Shown: one piece after another, positions 21,815 to 25,517 of the stretch
Numbering within the stretch: the stretch's first letter is position 1
Layout: every line of letters starts with the position of its first letter
NCBI GenBank assembly: GCA_017535125.1
Contig: JAFXUS010000031.1
Span: 1-25,517 of the forward strand
DNA: 25,517 nt
Reading direction: 5' to 3'
Source: Bacteroidales bacterium
GTDB taxonomy: Bacteria; Bacteroidota; Bacteroidia; Bacteroidales; UBA932
The notes under the pieces: generated by a model
What the model saw: the letters and a program-made list of their open reading frames with translations, nothing else
Databases searched by the model: none
Told to the model about the DNA's origin: nothing
Position numbers and translations under genes: made by a program

Positions 21815-24532
21815 TCAGATAATCAGTTTTACGCGGAAGCCCCGCTCAGTGGGCTCTTCCACAAGCTGTTGGCATTGCCCGGCCAGCGAGTTGCGCTGCT
21901 CCTCGCTCAAGGGCGATGCCTGCATTTGCTCCACCATGAAATCCAGGGCGGTGACGCCGGACTGCTCGCTGTGGGTGATGCGGACGGTGATGGGCCGATA
22001 GGCGGCCATCACGTCGTCGAGCATCAGCGTGCACAGCCGCTGCGCCGCTTCCTGCTTTCCGGTGATGCCGTATTTGTAGCAGAATGCGCCGATGGACGAC
22101 TGCATGCCCAGGAAGTCGAAGTCCGGGCCGTCAATCTCGAATACCTCCTTGCGGATGCGCTGGATGAAGGCCTTGGTGGCGCTGTGGACCGGCGCTTCGA
22201 AGATCTGCTGCGGCGTGCCGTCCTCGTGGATGAAGCCGTCATACATGAAGAAGATGCGTGTGCTCACATCGTGGGCGAACTTCATCTCGTGGGTGACGAT
22301 GAGCATGGTCAGACCTTCGTTTGCCAGCTGGCGGATGACGCTGAGCACTTCTCCCACCATCGTGGGATCCAGGGCGGACGTGGGTTCGTCGAAAAGAATC
22401 ACTTCCGGCTTCATGGCCAGGGCGCGGGCGATGGCCACACGCTGTTTCTGGCCGCCGGAGAGGCTGTCAGGATAGACGTCGGACTTCTCGGCGAGTCCCA
22501 CCTTGCGCAGGAGCGCCATGCCGTTTTCGCGCGCTTTCTCCGGATCTTCATGGAGCAGCTGGCAAGGCGCAAGCGTGACGTTTTCCAGCACGGTCTTATG
22601 CGCGAAGAGGTTGAAGCTCTGGAACACCATGCCCATTTTCTGACGCATCAAATGGACGGGATAGCCTTTGGCGAGGATATTATTCCCGTCAAAGAGAATT
22701 TCTCCGTCGGAAGGCGGATCCAGCAGGTTGAGTGCGCGAAGCAGTGTGCTCTTGCCCGTTCCCGAGGGACCGATGATGGAGATGACCTCCCCGCGGTGCA
22801 CGTCGGTATTGATGTCCTTCAGCACCTTCAGCGCGCCATAATTCTTTTTCATGTGCGCGATGCGGATGACGGGAGCGCCGTCGGGCTGGGATGATGAGCG
22901 GAAGGCCGCCGCCTGCTTTGCGAGGTGCTTCCGGCGCAAGGAGAACCCTATGCCGAAGAGCCCTATGCAGCCGCCGAGGATGAGGAAGATGATGAGGGCC
23001 CACGGCCGCCGGCCTTCGTCGGCCTGGTCCGCTGACGGTCCGGACGGGTCGGTGAGGATGCCCGCTTCCCCTTTGCGCGTCATAAACACAATATGTGAGG
23101 CCAGGTAGCCATCAGAGAAGAGAACCTGTTTCTTGCGCTCGTCGGTAGCGCTGATGACGCCCATCGCCAGATCTGCCTTGCCGGTCTGTATGGCAGGGAT
23201 CAGGGAGGAGAATTCCATGGTAAGGTACTCCAGCTTCCAATTGCGCCGATTGGCCCACTCCGTGAGAAAATCGATCTCCAGGCCCGCAGGCGCGCCCGAA
23301 CTGATGAAGTTGAACGGAGCGGTATCCGGTGCAACAGCCACGGTCAAGGTTCTTCCCGTACCGCGCTGTACGGGCTGAGGGTGCGTGGATATATCTTCGC
23401 CATTTCGCCAGCGATCGTAGATTTCTTGATAGGTGCCGTCTGCGCGTATATCGGAGAGGAAGTTGTTGAAATCCTGCTGCAGCTCCGTGTTCTCCAAACG
23501 GAAGATGGCGCCCAGCGGAATCGGGGGAATGCCGGCTCCTACCGTGTCCACCTTGGCTGCAAGGTCTTTGTCAAAAGTTATAAGGAGGTTCTCGGCGACG
23601 ATGATATCCGATTTTCCGCTTTCAAGTGTCATGAACATATTGGGCATGCCCGATACGCGTTGTATGTCAGCGCCGGGTGACATCTCCGACACGGCAATAT
23701 CTTGAATGCTGCCGAGGACAACGCATACGCGCTTCCCGTTCAGGGCCTGGAATACGGCAGGCACTTCGGCCACGTCGGCTTTCTTCTCGGAGGAGAGCAG
23801 TTCCGGCACGTAGCACACCGTCCCTCCGATGAGCAGCATGGCGGCTGCCGCAAGCGCTTTCATGCGCTCTTTCTTGGTCAGTGCGGTCAAGAGCCGCCCG
23901 ACAAGCCATGCCATGAAGAAATAGATGAGGGCCGTGAGGAGCAGGGGGAAGAAGGCGTCGAAGGTGCGGGAACGGATAAGATCCGACGCCCGGGTCATGT
24001 CGGTCACGGCAATGTAGCCCACGATGCTGGTGCCCTTAAGCAGGCTGATTACCTCTCCTTGATAGACGGGCATGACAGCCTTGACTACCTGTGGCAGCAC
24101 GATCCTGATGAAGGTCTGCGTGGGCGTGTAGCCCAGCGCCAGGCCCGCCTCCGTCTGCCCTTTGTCAATGCCCTGGATGGCGGTGCGCAGCATTTCGCCG
24201 ATGTAGGCGGCGGCGTTCATGCCGAAGGTGACGATGGCCACCACGATACCCGTGGCTTCCATCGGCGCCATGATTACATAATACATCAGCATGAGCACCA
24301 CCAGCACGGGCGTGCCGCGCATGATGTCGATATACACCTTGGCCACTTTCTGCAGCCACTGGCGGCGGCTCATGCGCATCCAGCACACCAGCCCGCCCAG
24401 CAGGGTGCCGAGTACGGCGGCGCACAGGGTGATGATTAACGTGACCTGCAAGCCGTCCAGGATCATCCGGTAGCGCTGCTCGGCAATCAGGTTATTGGTG
24501 AAACTCTCTGCAAGGGAAGTGAAGAAATCCAT
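21815..24532 (-). CDS. Single-chain polar amino-acid ABC importer (permease, substrate-binding domain, ATPase)
   Basis: One 905-residue chain carries all parts of a polar amino-acid importer. Residues 1-220 form a GlnP/HisM-type permease with five membrane segments and the EAA loop ([26 protein letters not shown]). A sixth helix (about 226-242) leads outward. Residues 258-490 are a periplasmic SBP_bac_3 module whose halves are reversed. Residues 265-376 look like the usual second half ([13 protein letters not shown]...TYQEIYDRW), while 394-490 look like the usual first half ([47 protein letters not shown]). A seventh helix (511-530) returns inward before RRKH. Residues 553-795 are a GlnQ-type ATPase: Walker [10 protein letters not shown] (588-596), Q-loop VFQSFNLF, signature LSGGQKQR (691-698), Walker [15 protein letters not shown]-loop VTHE. 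Residues 796-905 are an unassigned extra domain. Function is firm; the amino acid transported is not known. Confidence 0.92.
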   Translation of the reverse strand: MDFFTSLAESFTNNLIAEQRYRMILDGLQVTLIITLCAAVLGTLLGGLVCWMRMSRRQWLQKVAKVYIDIMRGTPVLVVLMLMYYVIMAPMEATGIVVAIVTFGMNAAAYIGEMLRTAIQGIDKGQTEAGLALGYTPTQTFIRIVLPQVVKAVMPVYQGEVISLLKGTSIVGYIAVTDMTRASDLIRSRTFDAFFPLLLTALIYFFMAWLVGRLLTALTKKERMKALAAAAMLLIGGTVCYVPELLSSEKKADVAEVPAVFQALNGKRVCVVLGSIQDIAVSEMSPGADIQRVSGMPNMFMTLESGKSDIIVAENLLITFDKDLAAKVDTVGAGIPPIPLGAIFRLENTELQQDFNNFLSDIRADGTYQEIYDRWRNGEDISTHPQPVQRGTGRTLTVAVAPDTAPFNFISSGAPAGLEIDFLTEWANRRNWKLEYLTMEFSSLIPAIQTGKADLAMGVISATDERKKQVLFSDGYLASHIVFMTRKGEAGILTDPSGPSADQADEGRRPWALIIFLILGGCIGLFGIGFSLRRKHLAKQAAAFRSSSQPDGAPVIRIAHMKKNYGALKVLKDINTDVHRGEVISIIGPSGTGKSTLLRALNLLDPPSDGEILFDGNNILAKGYPVHLMRQKMGMVFQSFNLFAHKTVLENVTLAPCQLLHEDPEKARENGMALLRKVGLAEKSDVYPDSLSGGQKQRVAIARALAMKPEVILFDEPTSALDPTMVGEVLSVIRQLANEGLTMLIVTHEMKFAHDVSTRIFFMYDGFIHEDGTPQQIFEAPVHSATKAFIQRIRKEVFEIDGPDFDFLGMQSSIGAFCYKYGITGKQEAAQRLCTLMLDDVMAAYRPITVRITHSEQSGVTALDFMVEQMQASPLSEEQRNSLAGQCQQLVEEPTERGFRVKLII

Positions 24533-24564
24533 ACAAATCAGATTATTAGCTAACTCCGGCCGGC

Positions 24565-24761
24565 TTACCAGATATAGGTTCTGAGCTCCGTGGGAAGATA
24601 GAGGTTGTCGTTGCGGGTGATGCCATAAAGCTCATACCACTTTTATTCGCTTCCATATCTTCCGGCAAAGGAAGCGGATTTGTGGTGGACTGTCCTTCCT
24701 TGGCGCATGCGCCAAGGACAAGCGCCTCCAGGGTTATGATGCATTTCTTGGCAAAAGACAT
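24565..24761 (-). pseudogene. Tiny lipoprotein gene with an apparent one-base frameshift
   Basis: The frame from the ATG at 24759-24761 encodes a lipoprotein signal (MSFAKKCIITLEALVLGACAKEG) and a Pro-rich linker (PLPLPEDMEANK). After the A-run complementary to 24641-24644 the frame turns into unlikely sequence. Shifting by one base gives KWYELYGITRNDNLYLPTELRTYIW and a stop at 24565-24567, only 32 bases before the ABC gene start. One extra A in that run would restore a protein of about 66 residues. This suggests a recent deletion or a sequencing error. I do not recognise the family. The position suggests it accompanies the ABC importer, with transcription from the promoter at 24784. Confidence 0.5.
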
Positions 24762-24783
24762 GGTAATCAGTGGTTAGTACATA

Positions 24784-24816
24784 CAAAGATAAGGATAATT
24801 ATGCATCAATAGCAAT
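24784..24816 (-). promoter_or_regulatory. Promoter upstream of the lipoprotein and ABC importer
   Basis: Reading leftward, the -7 TATCTTTG occupies 24784-24791 and an ATTG -33-like box occupies 24813-24816 with a 21-base spacer. The ATG of the small lipoprotein lies 22 bases downstream. It would drive the lipoprotein remnant and the single-chain importer together. Confidence 0.65.
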
Positions 24817-24823
24817 CTGTTTG

Positions 24824-24976
24824 TTAGATAGAGCATTTTTGACGAAGTTCATGATAATTGGCCCACATTTCTTCTTGTTCTTCCTCGGGAATTGGAACTA
24901 CATTCTTCGCTGCTAGTTCGAAACGGTAAGCATTCTCATCGTACAAGATGGGTGTCTCTTTAATTGGTCTTGGCAT
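24824..24976 (-). CDS. Small 50-residue protein beginning MPRPIKETP
   Basis: This short leftward frame from the ATG at 24974-24976 encodes 50 residues. The N-terminus is MPRPIKETPILYDENAYRFE, a Pro- and Lys-rich stretch follows, and a Glu-rich helix (PEEEQEEMWANYHELRQK) ends the chain. From memory, small Bacteroidetes proteins starting with this kind of motif precede acetyltransferase or toxin-like genes and are thought to act as antitoxin-like partners. I cannot verify this, and no such partner follows here. It has no signal peptide or membrane segment. Codon use is more AT-rich than in the neighbouring core genes. It ends upstream of the promoter at 24784-24816, so it is a separate unit. 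Confidence 0.6.
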   Translation of the reverse strand: MPRPIKETPILYDENAYRFELAAKNVVPIPEEEQEEMWANYHELRQKCSI

Positions 24977-24983
24977 AAATCTA

Positions 24984-25014
24984 TTTGTGTTTAATGAAAT
25001 AGACTTTACCTTTG
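24984..25014 (+). promoter_or_regulatory. Strong rightward promoter with no obvious protein gene downstream
   Basis: A -33 TTTG at 24984-24987 and a -7 TACCTTTG at 25007-25014 are separated by 19 bases, identical in layout to the tRNA-Glu promoter at 13899. The predicted start is near 25021. The next 250 bases hold no credible rightward reading frame. Confidence 0.65.
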
Positions 25015-25230
25015 AAACGAGATTATAAAACCGTGATACGGATGGGTAATCGAGTCGCGCAAAAGTCCCCGCCCGCGAGTCCCTCGCTCATGAAGTAATT
25101 CCGCCACGTAGTCTTGGGGCAAGTCTAGCAGGAGGTCATTTGGCCTCCTGTATTTTGTGCAATAGGTGCGTGCCGGGAGCGGAGAAGGGCTCTGGTGCTC
25201 CCGGGAGGTCAATTATATCGGGAAGCGGGG
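25015..25230 (+). ncRNA. Candidate structured non-coding RNA of unknown family
   Basis: About 200 bases follow the promoter at 24984-25014 and end before the long hairpin at 25233-25289. The 5' segment 25021-25032 can pair discontinuously with 25207-25219 (GAT/ATC, ATAA/TTAT, ACC/GGT) to close the molecule. Internal hairpins are CCGT-GAT-ACGG at 25031-25041, AGGAGGTC/GGCCTCCT at 25130-25149 and CCGGGAGC/GCTCCCGG at 25173-25204. Length and a terminal closing stem are reminiscent of 6S RNA, but I see no decisive signature; it does not look like tmRNA, RNase P RNA or SRP RNA. A leftward 68-codon frame at 25006-25212 overlaps it and looks less convincing. Confidence 0.35.
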
Positions 25231-25232
25231 CG

Positions 25233-25289
25233 TGCTCCGCAAAACGAAAAACGGACAGCTGCAAGCCGTCCGTTTCGTTTTGTGGAGCA
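25233..25289. terminator. Long hairpin, probable transcription terminator
   Basis: The arm 25233-25256 (TGCTCCGCAAAACG...GGAC) pairs with 25268-25289 (GTCC...CGTTTTGTGGAGCA), with a two-base AA bulge and one G-T pair, around an 11-base loop. Runs of A and T on the arms would let it act in either direction. It overlaps the tRNA-like fragment at 25281-25297. Confidence 0.65.
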
Positions 25290-25297
25290 TAGGACTC
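25281..25297 (-). other. Possible attachment site: tRNA 3'-end-like fragment
   Basis: Reading leftward, GAGTCCTATGCTCCACA reproduces the end of a tRNA: the last T-loop bases GAGT, a T-stem strand CCTAT, an acceptor strand GCTCCAC and discriminator A. It is immediately followed by a terminator-like hairpin, as after a tRNA gene. The remaining tRNA body is absent, replaced by AT-rich sequence that leads to a recombinase start. This is the pattern left when an element integrates at a tRNA 3' end. The tRNA identity cannot be assigned. Confidence 0.4.
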
Positions 25298-25384
25298 CAT
25301 TTTCAAGAACAATAATATTCAAAAATAGTTTTATAAGTATTTGATTATAGCCACCTTAGCGAAAGAATAGTAAATAGAAGTATA

Positions 25385-25416
25385 TTTGGATTTTCAAAAT
25401 TTTATGCGTAACTTTA
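25385..25416 (+). promoter_or_regulatory. Promoter of the recombinase gene
   Basis: A -33 TTTG at 25385-25388 and a -7 TAACTTTA (seven of eight matches) at 25409-25416 are separated by 20 bases. The ATG at 25444 follows 27 bases later. Confidence 0.6.
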
Positions 25417-25422
25417 TGCGTA
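25401..25422 (+). repeat. Tandem TTTATGCGTA repeats over the recombinase promoter
   Basis: TTTATGCGTA occurs at 25401-25410 and 25413-25422, a 13-base period that covers the -7 element. This spacing is close to one helical turn and would suit cooperative binding by the recombinase or an excisionase, or autoregulation. Confidence 0.55.
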
Positions 25423-25443
25423 GATTTTAAACTTAGACTGATT

Positions 25444-25517
25444 ATGCCAGTTACAGTATACCTCGAAAATCGCGAAAGCAAGCGCACCAAGGAGAAGGCG
25501 ATTCGCGTCCAGTTGTC
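25444..25517 (+). CDS. Probable tyrosine recombinase/integrase, N-terminal fragment
   Basis: The frame opens at the ATG 25444-25446 and runs off the right edge after 24 codons. The sequence MPVTVYLENRESKRTKEKAI resembles the start of the arm-type DNA-binding domain of Bacteroidetes tyrosine recombinases, a beta-strand followed by a Lys/Arg-rich turn. Support comes from the promoter with tandem repeats, the AT-rich upstream stretch and the tRNA-end-like fragment about 150 bases away. Too little is present to confirm the family or see catalytic residues. Confidence 0.45.
   Translation, partial: MPVTVYLENRESKRTKEKAIRVQL

Noticed and set aside
25006..25212. Leftward 68-codon frame
   Set aside because: No signal, domain or promoter supports it, and it lies in a stretch with several RNA-like hairpins; kept only as the alternative to the ncRNA candidate.
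25021..25220. tmRNA, RNase P RNA or SRP RNA
   Set aside because: The conserved tRNA-like ends, the AGGAAAGUCCGG-type core and the SRP tetraloop region are not present.

Overview
The window is a chromosomal segment of about 25.5 kb from a GC-rich member of the Bacteroidales; I do not assign a genus. The evidence is SusC/SusD outer-membrane pairs, a type B ribosomal protein L31, and many Bacteroidetes-type promoters (-33 TTTG, about 19-21 bases, -7 TAnnTTTG), with few recognisable Shine-Dalgarno sites.

Left third (1-13891): a polysaccharide utilisation locus that I read as acting on acetylated beta-mannan. An AraC-family regulator sits between two divergent transcription units. Leftward run a lipoprotein with a GH5 (mannanase-like) domain fused to a CE7 acetyl esterase domain, a SusC, a SusD, and a second SusC that leaves the window. 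Rightward run a cellobiose/mannobiose 2-epimerase and an SGNH (SASA-family) acetylesterase whose start overlaps the epimerase stop. The implied pathway is surface cleavage and deacetylation, SusCD uptake, then intracellular epimerisation of the mannobiose. A phosphorylase (GH130) and a sugar permease would be expected outside the window.

Middle (13892-21802): tRNA-Glu(CTC) with its own promoter and a bidirectional terminator; a NamZ/DUF1343-like protein without a signal peptide, in an operon with a phosphoglucosamine-type mutase; ribosomal protein L31 type B; msrA followed by a strongly degenerate PriA-like protein that contains two families of short palindromic repeats in frame; then an exported flavodoxin-like lipoprotein followed by an AMP-forming acyl-CoA synthetase.

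Right part (21815-25517): a 905-residue single-chain amino-acid ABC importer (permease, membrane-anchored substrate-binding domain, ATPase, extra C-terminal domain) in which the two halves of the substrate-binding domain occur in reversed order, as in a circular permutation. Upstream of it lie a frameshifted tiny lipoprotein gene and a 50-residue conserved-looking protein. The last 500 bases become AT-rich and hold a strong rightward promoter over a structured, probably non-coding stretch, a long terminator-like hairpin, a 17-base fragment resembling a tRNA 3' end (possible attachment site) and the first codons of what looks like a tyrosine recombinase. This is probably the edge of an integrated element.

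The most unusual items are the one-polypeptide ABC importer with permuted binding domain, the PriA-like protein that lost its ATPase and zinc motifs, and the palindromic repeats inside that gene.
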